Below are positions 1 through 10,379 of a stretch of 64,000 nt of DNA, in pieces. A model generated the notes under the pieces. The model was not told the origin of the DNA and ran no database searches. It saw nothing but the letters and a program-made list of their open reading frames with translations. The stretch is from the NCBI GenBank assembly GCA_018894105.1, contig CM032133.1:9438501-9502500 (forward strand). Direction: 5' to 3'. The translations under genes were made by a program, and so were the position numbers. Source of the DNA: Jacaranda mimosifolia (Eukaryota; Streptophyta; Magnoliopsida; Lamiales; Bignoniaceae). The number at the start of each line of letters is the position of its first letter. Position 1 is the first letter of the stretch.

Positions 1-232
1 CAAATTTGAACTTAAGATTTGTAGTATGTATGAAACAATGTATGATGGGATATGTCGTGGCATGTAAACTATAATTTTGTTGAGGATTGTTTAGGTTGAA
101 GCTCGTTGTTATCTCTGATAAGTTTTGTAAAAAATTCTTCTGATGGGCTTATTGTCTGTTTGGTGGCTTAAGATTTAAGATTGAATTGAGTGGCGCCTCA
201 GCTTAGGGGCTATCCTGAGTGGAGGCATTACA
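1..232 (+). repeat. 3' end of a Gypsy-type LTR
   Basis: The last ~60 bases (GTGGCGCCTCAGCTTAGG, then CCTGAGTGGAGGCATTACA) match the same-strand stretch ending at 61,912. They also match the reverse complement of 54,941-55,000, which is an LTR end established by its adjacent primer-binding site. The piece ends in CA at 232. No tRNA-complementary site follows, so this is a 3' LTR, a solo LTR or a fragment whose start lies outside the window. Confidence 0.65.
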
Positions 233-1049
233 TAATATATAATTTTTTAAATGATTAATTGACTTTCTATTATAGTTAAAGTAGTATTAAAATTTGGACT
301 TATAAATTTTGGTGCTTAAGAATTTTATTTTTTATTATAATTTATTATAATATTCCTTTAGAAAAATTCTAAAAACTCCTTAAAATAAATAGTTAAAGGT
401 TACATACCTGAATAGAAAAAGAGAAGAAAGAAATCTAGTTTACCATAGTACTTAATGAAAAGAAAACGGTCCCTGAAGTTAGGCCTGTTGAATAATGTAA
501 AGAAAGTATTAACTTAGAGTAATATTATTCAATAGGGTAAAATCCACTTTATCCCCTTGTACTTAAATTTCGTCTCACTTTACCGCCTATATTTTTAATT
601 GCATCACCTTGCCTCATTGTACTCTCAATTTTACTTAGATTGTTCAATTTCGTTAAATTCTCTTCATCTCCTTAACGCCGTTAACTTTTTTTTTTTTTTA
701 AAATGAAGTTCCCCGTAATTTTTAATTGTTCATTTAACAAATAAAACACATCTTCTCCATAAAAAAAAATAAAAATTTATATTTGAAGATTTAGAAATAT
801 AAAATCACCAAAGGGTATAACAAAAATGCGTTTCTTAAAGACCGACTTCAAATGCCCATATCAAATCTCACTTATACTTAGTTTTGTTGCTACTTTGTGC
901 TAAACACAGTATTTTTTTTTTTTTTTGATGAGTTCATTGATGGATGTATTAGGTAATTGATGAGGGTGAAATTCGCTGGAAATAGGATTAAAAGGTAATT
1001 TTTGAAGGGTTTGACCTCTCTGGTCGATATTTGAAGGTGGTTGGGCCGA
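233..1049. other. AT-rich interval without a gene
   Basis: There is no supportable ORF. From about 536 (GGTAAAATCCACTTTATCC) to ~700 the text resembles terminal sequence of plant Mutator-like or MITE elements, but no partner inverted repeat or target duplication was found here. Short poly-T and poly-A runs are the only other structure. Confidence 0.5.
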
Positions 1050-1472
1050 GTCAACTTTGATAATTTCTCGAACCTTTTAGATCTTCCAATGTCCCGCAAG
1101 TTGGGTAGCATCGACGAGTTGGGTTTCTATGACCTAACTGCTCGACCCCGTCGTAAATTCCTCGTAACCCCAACCTCTTCTTATGGACAAGAATGGAAAA
1201 AGCGTTATCTGTTTGTTCGAGTTGCTAGGGGGTTCAATATTCCGAGGGGCTGGTGGATGGAGCATGTCGAGATGCCAGGTAACTTGACTACAATCTGGCC
1301 TAATACTTTCGTTTGGGATTTGGTCGAGTTTGGCCAAATGGAGGCCTCGATGTTTATCGAGGAAATAAGTCTGGCGCTGGTTGGGTTGTCGTCAGCCCAC
1401 TTAAATTTTCCTATAGATGATCGACAAGGTAGACTGTGTTGCTTACAGTTTGTTATTTTTTCAATACAGTAG
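1050..1472 (+). pseudogene. Array unit A (3' half only) of the Tat-1 antisense ORF
   Basis: This covers the C-terminal half of the conserved domain (KLGSIDELGFYDLTAR, then WKKRYLFVRVARGFNIPRG, then MFIEEISLALVGLS). The frame is open from 1,041 to a stop at 1,470-1,472. The first nine bases of that frame are not unit sequence: homology with the other units begins at CAACTTTGATAATTTCTCG near 1,050. The truncation marks the left edge of what survives of Tat-1. Confidence 0.75.
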
Positions 1473-1517
1473 GTTCCTTCTTTCCTTCTCCTTAGTGTCC
1501 TTAGCTTTATAGTCATA

Positions 1518-2419
1518 ATGTTGCATTTATTTGATTCTGAGTTAGCCATGGGGAGGATAGCGAGGCTACTCACTCTGATAGGCCTGGGGGTTTCTCAGAC
1601 GAGTTGAGTAGTTCGTCGAGCGATAGCTCGAGCTCCAGTAGCTCGAGCAGCGATCGCGGAGATGATGGAGTATGGCTAAGTCAGGTTTCTCCATCATGGG
1701 GTCGATTTTTCACCCCTGACCATAACAGTGAGATAGTGTCCACCATCACTCCTGTTGACTTAAGGTGTATTAGGAAGTTGTATCAAATTCCTCCGGAGTA
1801 TGAGTTATTAACACCTAGGGTTTCTGGTCGAATGCATCGACCCCCGGTGGGCTGTATCACTGTGTTTGATGATGCCTTTAAGTGTGAACTTAGATTTTCT
1901 TTAGGTGCTGATGTAGTCGACCTGCTTAGAGGTTTGCAAGTGTGTATTACTCAGTTACTACCTAATTATTTTTTGGTGATTTACAATTTTATTGTTTTGA
2001 TGCACCTTTTCGACCAGCCAGCCAACTTTGATAATTTCTCGAACCTTTTCCATCTTCTAATGTCCTGCAAGTTGGGTAGCACCGACGAGTCGGGTCTCTA
2101 TTACCTAACTGCTCAACCCTGTCATAAATTCCTCATAACCCCAGGCTCTTTTAATAGACAAGAATGGAAAAAGCGTTATCTGTTTGTTCGAGTTGCTAGG
2201 GGGTTCAATATTCTTAGGGGCTGGTGGATGGGGCACGTCGAGATGTCAGGTAACCTAACTCCGATCTGGCCTAATACTTTCATTCGGGATCTGGTTGAGT
2301 TTGGCCAAATGAAGGCCTTGATGTTTATCGAGGAAATGAGTCTGGTGCTGGTTAGGCTGTCGCCAGCCCACTTAAATTTGCCTGCGGATTATCGACTAGG
2401 TAGACTGTGCTACTTATAG
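1518..2419 (+). pseudogene. Array unit B of the Tat-1 antisense ORF (Transposase_28-like, PF04195 type)
   Basis: This is the best preserved unit. The family-style start is the ATG at 1,518, as in the other units, but a frame slip near 1,550 separates it from a clean 271-codon frame at 1,604-2,419. That frame starts with a Ser/Asp-rich low-complexity stretch (~20 residues). The conserved domain follows (FTPDHNSEIVSTITPVDLR, LYQIPPEYELLTPR, GCITVFDDAFKCELRF) and then the LGSTDESGLYYLTAQ to WKKRYLFVRVARGFN half. The motif order resembles the Pfam family called putative gypsy type transposon, found in antisense ORFs of Tat elements. Its biochemical function is unknown. It is transcribed opposite to pol. 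Confidence 0.75.
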
Positions 2420-2488
2420 TTTGTTAGTTTTTCAATACAGTAAGTTCCTACTTTCCTTCTCTTTAGTGTCTTTAGCTTTATTGTCATA

Positions 2489-3400
2489 ATGTTGCATTTA
2501 TCTAATTCTGAGGTTAGCCATGGGGAGGATAGCGAGGCTACTCACTCTAATATGCCTGGGGGTTTGTTAGCGGAGTCAAGTAGCTCGTCGAGCGATCGCT
2601 CAAGCACCAGTAGCTCGAGCAGCGATCGCGGAGGTGATAGAGCTCGGCAAAGTCAAGTTCCTCCATCATGGGTCGATTATTCACCCCAGACCATTATAGC
2701 AAGATAGTGTCCACCATCACTCCTATTGACTTAAGGCGTATTAGGCAGTTGTATCAAATTCCTCCAGAGTATGAGTTACTAACTGGGGCTTCTCGTCGAA
2801 TGCATCGACCCCTGGTGGGCTGTATCACTGTGTTTGAGGACGCCTTTAAGTGTTGCCTTAGATTTCCTTTAGGTGTAGTCGACCTTCTTAGAGGTCTGCA
2901 AGTGTGTATAACTCAGTTACTGCCCAATTATTTTTCGACTATTTACAGTTTTATTATTTTGATGCACCTTTTTTACAGGCCAGCTAACTTTGATAATTTC
3001 TCGAACCTTTTCCATCTTCTAATGTCCCGCAAGTTGGGTAGCACCGACGAGTTGGGGTTCTATACCTAATTGTTCGACCCCATTGTAAATTGCTCGTAAC
3101 CCCAGCCTCTTCCTATGGACAAGAATGGAAAAAAGTGTTATCTGTTTTTTTTGAGTTACTGGGGGGTTTAATATTTCGTGGGGCTGGTGGATGGGGTATG
3201 TGAAGATGTTGGGTAACCTGACTTCGATATAGCCTAATACTTTCATTCGGGATCTCGTCGAGTTTGGCCAAATGGAGGTCTCGATGTTTATCGAGGAAAT
3301 GAGTCTGGTACTGGTTAGGTTGTCGCCAGCCCACTTAAATTTGCCTGTGGATGATCGACTAGGTAGACAGTGTTGCTTACAGTTTGTTATTTTTTCAATA
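2489..3400 (+). pseudogene. Array unit C of the Tat-1 antisense ORF
   Basis: It starts at the conserved ATG (MLHLSNSEVSHGEDSE), followed by Ser-rich repeats. A one-base loss near 2,670 puts the domain (MGRLFTPDHYSKIVST) in the next frame, open to 3,069. Further slips near 3,065 and 3,135 break the second half. The 3' end again carries the GATCGACTAGGTAGACAG junction at ~3,353. It has the same layout as its neighbours and decayed independently. Confidence 0.75.
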
Positions 3401-3451
3401 CAGTAAGTTCCTTCTTTCCTTCTCCTTAGTGTCCTTAGCTTTATTGTCATA

Positions 3452-4318
3452 ATGTTGCATTTATCTGAATATGAGGTTAGCCATGGAGAGGATAGCGACG
3501 CTACTCACTTTGATAGGCCTGGGGGTTTGTCAGAGGAATCAAGTACCTCATCGAGCGATAGCTCGAGCAGTGTTCGCGGAGGTGATGGAGCTGGGCTTAG
3601 TTAGGTTCCTCCATCATGGGGTCGATTATTCACCCCTGACCATTACAGCGAGATAATGTCCACCATCACTCCTATTGACTTAAGGCGTATTAGGCAGTTG
3701 TATCAAATTCCTCCAGAGTATGAGTTATTAACACCTAGGGCTTCTGGTCGAATGCATCGACCCCTAGTGGGCTGTATCACTATGTTTGAGGACGCCTTTA
3801 AGTGTGGCCTTAGATTTCCTTTAGGTGCTGATTTAGTCGACCAGCATAGAGGTCCGCAAGTGAGTATAACTCAATTACTGCCCAATTATTTTTCGACCAT
3901 TTATAGTTTTATTGTTTCGATGCTCCTTTTTGATCAGCTAGCCAATTTTGATAATTTCTCGAACCTTTTCCATCTTCCAATAGCACCGACGAGTTGTGTT
4001 TCTATTCCTAACTGCTCGACCCCATCGTAAATTCCTTGTAACCCCAGCCTCTTCCTATGGACAAGAATTGAAAAAGCATTATCTATTTGTTCGAGTTGCC
4101 AGGGATTCAATATTCCAAGGAGCTGGTAGATGGGGCATGTCTAGATGCCGGGTAACCTGACCCCGATCTGGCCTAATACTTTCGTTCGGGATCTGGTCAA
4201 GTTTTGCCAAATGGTGGCCTCGATGTTTATCGTGGAAATGAGTATGGTGCTGGTTGGGTTGTCGCCAGCCCACTTAAATTTGCCTGCGGATGATCGACTG
4301 GGTAAACTGTGCTGCTTA
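3452..4318 (+). pseudogene. Array unit D of the Tat-1 antisense ORF
   Basis: The unit starts at the ATG at 3,452. The N-terminal part is broken by a stop near 3,602. The domain is open from 3,656 (STITPIDLRRIRQLYQIPP) to about 3,980. There, a stretch that in other units reads GTCCCGCAAGTTGG is deleted after CATCTTCCAAT. The second half lies at 4,145-4,318. Instead of running into a leader, the unit is joined at GCTTAT to the middle of another copy (unit D'). Confidence 0.75.
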
Positions 4319-4722
4319 TCCCGTAAGTTGGGTAGCATCGACGAGCCGAGTTTCTATTACCTAACTGCTCGACTCCATCGTAAATTCCTCATAACCCCAA
4401 CCTCTTCCTATGGACAAGAATGGAAAAAGCGTTATCTGTTTGTTTGAGTTGTTGGGGGGTTCAATATTCCGATGGGCTGGTGGATGGGGCATGTCGAGAT
4501 GCCGGGTAACCTGACTCCGATCTGGCCTAATACTTTCATTTGGGATATGATTGAATTAGGCCAAATGCAGGCCTCGATGTTTATCGAGGAAAAGAGTCTG
4601 GTGCTGGTTGGGTTGTCGCCAGCCCACTTAAATTTTCCTATGGATGATCGACTAGGTAGACTGTGCTGCTTATAGTTTGTTATTTTTTCAATCAGTAAGT
4701 TCCTTCTTTCCTTCTCCTTAGT
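4319..4722 (+). pseudogene. Array unit D' (3' half only) of the Tat-1 antisense ORF
   Basis: It begins at CCCGTAAGTTGGGTAGC, the midpoint of a normal unit, and continues to the normal unit end and leader. It encodes the second half of the domain in two frames (to ~4,447 and 4,472-4,675). The simplest reading is that a sixth full unit lost its first ~0.56 kb by deletion, fusing to the end of unit D. Confidence 0.8.
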
Positions 4723-4743
4723 GTCCTTGGCTTTATTGTCATA

Positions 4744-5613
4744 ATGTTGTATTTATCTGATTCTGAGGTTAGCCATGGAGATAATAGCGAGTCTGATAAG
4801 CCTGGGGGTTTGTCAGAGGAATCAAGTAGCTTGTCGAGCGAAAGCTTGAGCTTCAGTAGCTCGAACAGCGATCGTGGAAGTGATGGAGCTGGGCCAAGTC
4901 AGGTTCGTCCATCATGGGGTCGATTATTCACCCCTGACCATTACAACGAGATAGTATCCACCATTACTCCTGTTGACTTAATGTGTATTAGGCATTTGTA
5001 TCAAATTCCTCCGAGGTATGAGTTATTAACACCTGGGGCTTCTGGTCGAATGCATCGACCCCTAGTGGGCTGTATCACTATGTTTGAGGACGCCTTTAAG
5101 TGTGGCCTTAGATTTCCTTTAGGTGTTGATGTAGTCGACCTGCTTAGAGGTCTGCAAGTGTGTATAACTCAGTTACTACCTAATTATTTTTCGACCATTT
5201 ACATTTTTATTGTTTTGATGCTCCTTTTCGATCAGCTAGCCAACTTTGATAATTTATCGAACCTTTTCCATCTTCCAATGTCCCGCAAGTTGGGTAGCAC
5301 CGATGAGTTGGGTTTCTATTCCTAAATGCTCGACCCCGTCATAAATTCCTCGTAACCCCAGCCTCTTCTTATGGACAAGAATGGAAAAAGCATTATCTGT
5401 TTGTTCGAGTTGCTGGGGGGTTCAATATTCCGAGGGGCTGGTGGATGGGGCATGTCGAGATGTCGGGTAACCTGACTCCGATCTGGCCTAATACTTTCGT
5501 TCAGGATCTGGTCGAGTTTTTCCAAATGGAGGCCTCAATGTTTATCGAGGAAATAAGTCTGGTGTTGGTTGGGTTGTCGCCAGCCCACTTAAATTTGCCT
5601 GCGGATGATTGAC
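4744..5613 (+). pseudogene. Array unit E (last unit) of the Tat-1 antisense ORF
   Basis: The frame is open for 193 codons from the ATG at 4,744 (MLYLSDSEVSHGDNSE), through the Ser-rich stretch and first domain half, to a stop at 5,323. The second half follows in a shifted frame with a TGA near 5,609. At the unit end, GACTAG is followed by GTAGACTGTG, and a pyrimidine-rich tract ends in CTTGGCAG at 5,695. This looks like an 83-bp intron joining the domain to the distal exon at 5,696. Only this last unit has the acceptor and distal exon directly after it. Confidence 0.7.
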
Positions 5614-5695
5614 TAGGTAGACTGTGCTGCTTATAATTTGTTATTTTTTCTATTTTTCTGCTTGGTGTTAATGTTTGCTATCATATTGCTTGGCA

Positions 5696-7252
5696 GATCG
5701 TGATGAGATTATAAACCGCTTGAGGGCAGCGGCTCTGGCCAGGGCCGAAAGGAACCAGCAGCGCTGTCAGGCGACTGTGGCTTGTCGAGCAGCTGCAGCG
5801 GTCGAGGCACCTCAACCAAAGGCTATGACACCTTCACCATCGCCGACGCCGACGCCGTCACCAAATCAACCCACAACCACTGCAGGCAGCAGCCCAATGG
5901 GTCGAGGTAAGAGATCTATGGTGGAGCAGGCAGGAATTGCCCCGAAGAGGATCGCTATAGAAAAGGGGAAATGGAAGGCTTCGGGGTTGGGCCTACCGAC
6001 GGGCAATGATCTGTTCGGGCAGCGCGGGGATGATCTGCTGTTTCACCTTCTCAAACTGCCCTTGCCTAGGTTTGGGACTGAGGCGAGAATGGTCGTGCAC
6101 AACTCGCTGTCGATGGAAACAGTGGGGTCAACGGGAGTTGTTCCCTTAAAGATGTTAATGGCCAGGCTGTTCCTATCCGACCAAAAGAAATTGATGGGGT
6201 TGAGCCAGGATGCTGCTCTAAGGGCACTAGCCTATCACTCCAACATGGTAAGGCTTGGGTCGAGTACATTATATTGCTTTCTTGTCGAATATTATATTCT
6301 TACTAACAATGCCGTCTTACAGGTTGACCAGCTGGGATATCACTTTTATCGGTGGTCGGAGCTGGCCTTGGCTGACTGTGAGCACCTGCAGGCAGGCGAG
6401 GATGTACAGACTCTGAAGGCTCAGCTCAAGTCTTCGCAGACTAGAGTCGAAGAGCTGGCCAAATAGGTCGAGAAGCTAAACAATCAGCTCCAGGTGAGAG
6501 ACAGTCAGCTGGTCGCATCGGTCCAGGAGAGGACCAGAATGAACAAGCTGCTTAAGTAGGCTAGGCTGGATGGGTAGGTGGCCTATAACTCTAGCTGATC
6601 CGCTGGTCAAAATGCATCCCTCAATAAGGCCCGAGCTAAATTCTACCATATGCTGCTGCTGATACGACGAGAGGCGGTGCAGCAGTTCATGCTAAGCTCA
6701 ACGTTTCAAGACACGAGCCTTGTGTTCGCGCTCAATGACGACCAAAACTCATTCGAGAAGGCCCTTAAGCAGCTACAATTCCTGGGCTATTCATTCCACC
6801 CAGAGGACAGGGATCGCCTCAATCACCTGCTCGACGAGTAGCTACAACCCTATTCGGAAGACGGGGGAGGTGTTGAGGGTGAAGGTGCAGAGGCCATTGT
6901 GGCTGAGGGGGTTATGGAGGCTCCAGCGGTCGCGCCCTTGATAGACGAGTAGAGGAGGTGGGCCGAGGTGGCAACGAGGTTGAAAGTGATTACCAAAGAA
7001 TTTGACTTCACCAACGACTTTGCGTTCGACATCAAGAAAGGCATGGTCGACGCAGCCGCATATCTTCCTCCTCTGGATGGGCGTTTTTTAGCCGATGTGG
7101 CTGGACCTTCTCAGTTGGCGACCGCTGTGGTTTCTGTTGCAGTCGCAATACTCGAGCCGGTTTCAATTCCAATCCCTTAGAGTGATGAGCTCAACCAGGC
7201 CATCGATAAGGGTGCACAAGGGGCGGGCGATGAGGGCGTCGGGTCTAGCTAA
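5696..7252 (+). pseudogene. Distal part of the Tat-1 antisense ORF, coiled-coil region
   Basis: The frame that starts at 5,675 is open to 6,466. It has an Arg/Ala-rich helix (IINRLRAAALARAERNQQR), a Pro/Thr/Ser linker, a basic stretch (KRIAIEKGKWKAS), and a helical segment ending in VQTLKAQLKSSQTRVEELAK before a TAG. Homologous text continues through at least five more in-frame stops to a terminal TAA near 7,252: heptad-like KLNNQLQVRDSQL, then FYHMLLLIRREAVQQF, RLNHLLDE, and WAEVATRLKVITKEFDF. An apparent intron at ~6,247-6,322 (GTAAGG to TTACAG) interrupts it. The product would be a coiled-coil protein of unknown role. Tat-2 has a related distal segment at 42.2-42.9 kb. Confidence 0.7.
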
Positions 7253-7887
7253 TGCTATCTGAATTATGTACTTTGTTTCTATTTTGATTGATGTACGCAA
7301 TTGGATTATGTGTAATGAATGTTCTTTTAAGCTTTCTGACCTTGACTGCTTTTATTCAATTGCACGAATAAATTTATAGTCGAATGTTCACAGCGTTACA
7401 TTTTGCGAGATTCATTCGAGATCCTCGTTGAGGAGATTGTGACTAATAACTTAGCGGCTATGGGGTCGACTCCAAACAATTAATGATAAACTCCAAATAA
7501 TTTAGCGACTGTGGGGTCAACTTCAGATAATGAATGATAAACTTCAAATAATTTAGTGACTGCAGAGTTAACTTCAGATAATAAATAATAACCTTCAAAT
7601 AATTTAGCGACTGCGGGGTCAAATGAGTGGTCTCGGCTGCGAAGCCTTGACTTAGCAGTTTGAAGCCTGATTGGTTGACTACATGGTGGACTAAGTGGTC
7701 TTAGCTGGGAAGCCTTGACTTTGACTTGAAGCCTGATTGTTTGACTATGGGGTCGACTAAGTGGTCTTGGCTAGGAAGCCTTGACTTAGCGACTTGATGC
7801 CTGGTTGGTCGACTAAGTGGTCTTGGCTGGGAAGCCTTGACTTGGTAGCTTGAAGCCTAATTGGTGGACTACGGGGTCAACATTGAG
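7253..7887. repeat. Two short tandem-repeat arrays between Tat-1 pol and its antisense ORF
   Basis: About three to four copies of a ~57-bp unit (core AATTTAGCGACTGTGGGGTC, then TTCAGATAATGAATGATAAA) occupy ~7,448-7,622. About four copies of a ~60-75-bp unit (core GTGGTCTTGGCTGGGAAGCC, then TTGAAGCCTGATTGGTTGAC) occupy ~7,625-7,885. Both ORFs end into this region from opposite sides. The 3' untranslated regions of Tat/Ogre elements are known for this kind of tandem repeat. Confidence 0.8.
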
Positions 7888-7987
7888 TAGTCAGCTTATT
7901 CCCATAGGTATTCGTAATCAACTTTCCCTAAATATTTTTTGAGCTTTTCATTTCTGCAATAGAATACAATGGTGGCCTTTAGCCTTT

Positions 7988-9030
7988 TTACACATAAAAT
8001 TTCTTTTGGTTTATGGCATTCTAAGGTCGTGGTAGTTCGTTTCCTTGCATGTCTGCGAGCCAGTATGCCTTGTGCTTTGAAACTTTGACCACAGAGTAAG
8101 GTCCCTCCCACTTTAGGTCGAGTTTTCCCACATTTCTCAATACTTCTACCTTTTTGAGGACCAAGTCGCCGACTTTGAAACTGCGAGGTTGAACTTCTTT
8201 GTTGTAATGTTCAGCCATTTTTGACCAGTATCATTTCATCGTGTTGTAAACTGTGTGGCGCAGCTCATCGATGGTGATTAGGTCTAGGGTCTTTTCTATT
8301 GCATCTGTGATCAGATTATAGTGAATCACCCGGGTTGTGTGTTGGACTAGCTCGGATGGAATTACTGCTTCGGAACCCTAGACCAAGCTATAGGGGCTGC
8401 GACCTGTGGCTGTTCGCGGAGTGGTCCTATATGCCCATAGCACTCCTGGGAGGTCGTCTGCCCAACTTGCTCCTGTGCCTGCTATTCCAGCTTTGAGGTG
8501 GTCGAGCACTATTCTGTTTGTGACCTTCGTCTGACCATTGGCCTAGGGGTTCCGAACCGACGTGAACTGCTGGCTGATTTCCAAAGCTTTGCACCACTTT
8601 AGGCAAACCGAATCGACATATTATGTTATTCCAAATGAAGCTCTTGATGGTTGCATTGGTGATTTTCAAAATGCTTCGGCTTCAACCCATTTAGTGAAGT
8701 ACTTGATCGCCACGATAATGAACTTTCATTGACCTGATGTCTTTGGGAGAGATCCAACTATGTCGATCCCCCACTAGTCGAATGGCTATGTGATTTAGAC
8801 GTTGACCATCGATGCGGCTAGTTGGTGCGGTATATTCGAGTGGATCTTGCATGACGGGCATTTTCTGGCGAAGTCGGCTGAGTCTTTCAATAAGGTAGGT
8901 TAAAAATAACCATAACGGACAACTTTATAGGCCAAAGACCGACCTCCAAAATGGTTGATGTAGATGCTAGTGTGGATCTCGTGTAGCACTTCGTCTACCT
9001 GTTCGGGTGTTAGGCATTTAAGTGGTGGTC
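7988..9030 (-). pseudogene. Tat-1 integrase (C-terminal part of pol)
   Basis: Integrase joins element DNA to the host chromosome. Reading down the minus strand: a zinc-binding H-H-C-C module (HEIHTSIYINHFGG, then FARKCPSCKIHSN) at ~9,000-8,830; catalytic-core text (VAIKYFTKWVEAEAF, then IWNNIICRFGLPKVV) at ~8,720-8,590; and the C-terminal domain (HYNKEVQPRSFKVGDLVLKK, WEGPYSVVKVSKHKAYWLAD) at 8,218-8,021. The frame then shifts to WNAINQKKFYV and the stop at 7,988. At least three frameshifts and several stops break it. In the core, where an acidic-residue motif is expected, the text reads SFGNQPAVH, so the active site is probably lost. Confidence 0.85.
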
Positions 9031-9187
9031 CCGATATTGACCTCTTGTAAAGTTGTCCATGTTCGTCGAGAGCGAACTTGGCTGCTTGCGCTCTAATCCT
9101 ACGGGCCTCTGTCTCTATATTAGGGATAGTCCCTTGACTCAGGTAGAGTTTGATCGGGTCTTGCCAGGAAGAAGGTATCTCTTCGAC

Positions 9188-9796
9188 CTAACCGACGAGG
9201 TTGTGATCGGTGACTTGGATGTATGGTTTGCTGGCCACCAAAAACGTTATGGTTCTTTCCCTAGTTCCTTTCGTCGAACTGACTAGCTTTGAAATTGCGT
9301 CTGCCCGTTCATTCTCCGTTCGGGGGACTTGGTTCAAGGTGCAACTTTTGAATGACCGTTGCAGTTGTTTTACTTCATTCAAATATTGGCTCATTTTGGC
9401 CTCCTTGGCTTCGAAGTTTCCATCGACCTATTCCGCGACCAACTGGGAATCAGTGATCACTACCAACTGCTCGGTACCCCAAGCTGCTGCCACCATGTTC
9501 ATTCCAGCAATATAAGCTTTATATTCTGCTTCGTTGTTGGTGATTGAGAAGTCGAGCTTTATTGCAAAATCATACTCCTCGGCAAGTGGGGAACGAAGAG
9601 AAATACCTATTCCACCTCCCAATGAGGTTGCCGAACCATCGACGTGCAATGTCCACACTGAGTAGTTCTCAACTATTTGGTCCGGGAGGTCGAGTCTCTT
9701 GGTGACAAAGTCGGCCAAGACTTGCGCTTTTATGGCCTCTTGCTGCTGGAATGTGAGTCGAACTCCCTGAGCTTGATGGCCCACTTCGTAAGTCAA
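9188..9796 (-). pseudogene. Tat-1 second RNase H (aRNH-type) domain
   Basis: The frame is open at 9,796-9,428 and continues, after a short slip, to 9,188. The visible catalytic pattern has Asp in LHVDGSATSLGGGIG, Glu in NNEAEYKAYIAG, and Asp in VITDSQLV. These are followed by the usual downstream segment YLNEVKQLQRSFKSCTLNQV and PRTENERADAISKLVS. Tat elements carry this extra RNase H after a degenerate retroviral one, and its presence supports the Tat assignment. The enzyme removes RNA from RNA/DNA hybrids during reverse transcription. Confidence 0.85.
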
Positions 9797-9890
9797 CCTA
9801 AAGTATCGGGCTTTGACAACACCTGTTTTAATGGTTAATTCGTCAAGACCATGATCGCGTAGGACTGGAAGTAAGGTCGTAGTTTTCGTG

Positions 9891-10379
9891 TTACTGTAAC
9901 GAGGGCAAGGGCAAACTTCTCGATCTCCAGGTAATTGTGTTTAGCCCGTGTAGGGCCTTACTACAGTAATACACCAGTCGGTGAGCTCCATCTCTCATCG
10001 ATATCAGCACTGAGCTGATCGAGGCGGCAAAGATGGCCAAGTAAAGCTGCAAAACTTCTCCCAGCTTGGGCTTTCCGAGCATAGGTGGCGAGGATAGGTA
10101 TTCCTTGAGCTCGATGAGAGCTTGATCACACTGTTTAGTCCAGTGAAACCCTGATTTTTTAGCATTCCTGAGAATTTTGAACAAGGGTAGATTCCTGTCA
10201 GCCAGTCGTGCAATGAACCTGCCGAGAGCTATTATCTTGTCGACCAAATGCTGTACATCTAGAATGGTACGAGGCGGGGTGATGTCCAGAACTACTTGGA
10301 TCTTAAGCGGGTTTGCCTCGATTCCTCTTTGGCTGACCATGTAGCCCAAGAACTTGTCTTCTGAACCTCGAAGGTGCAC
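9891..10379 (-). pseudogene. Tat-1 degenerate retroviral-type RNase H and RT connection
   Basis: It continues from RT (LGYMVSQRGIEANPLK, ALGRFIARLADRNLPLFKIL, FHWTKQCDQALIELKEYLSS). It then enters an RNase H-like stretch reading LQLYLAIFAASISSVLI, where active RNases H have an Asp that is absent here, and RLVYYCSKALHG. Loss of this domain's acidic residues is usual in Tat elements, whose second RNase H (9,188-9,796) takes over. The frame shifts near 10,370 relative to RT. Confidence 0.8.

Larger units (their letters stand above)
1050..5640 (+). repeat. Tandem array of the Tat-1 antisense-ORF domain, ~0.97 kb period
   Basis: Four long units begin at start codons 1,518, 2,489, 3,452 and 4,744. 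They are preceded by a half unit (1,050-1,500) and interrupted by another half unit (4,319-4,722). The first two spacings are 971 and 963 bp; the third is longer because of the inserted half unit. Each unit has the same parts in order: leader with a pyrimidine tract (CTTTCCTTCTCCTTAG), ATG, Ser/Asp-rich stretch, conserved Transposase_28-like domain, and a 3' end reading GATCGACTAGGTAGACTG. Single-copy distal ORF sequence starts only after the last unit, so the array is an internal amplification and not several element insertions. Confidence 0.9.

Noticed and set aside
1134..3450. Minus-strand ORFs across the tandem array (e.g. 3,019-3,450; 1,205-1,573)
   Set aside because: The same shadow frames recur in each unit because the plus-strand sequence is repeated; the conserved domain reads only on plus.
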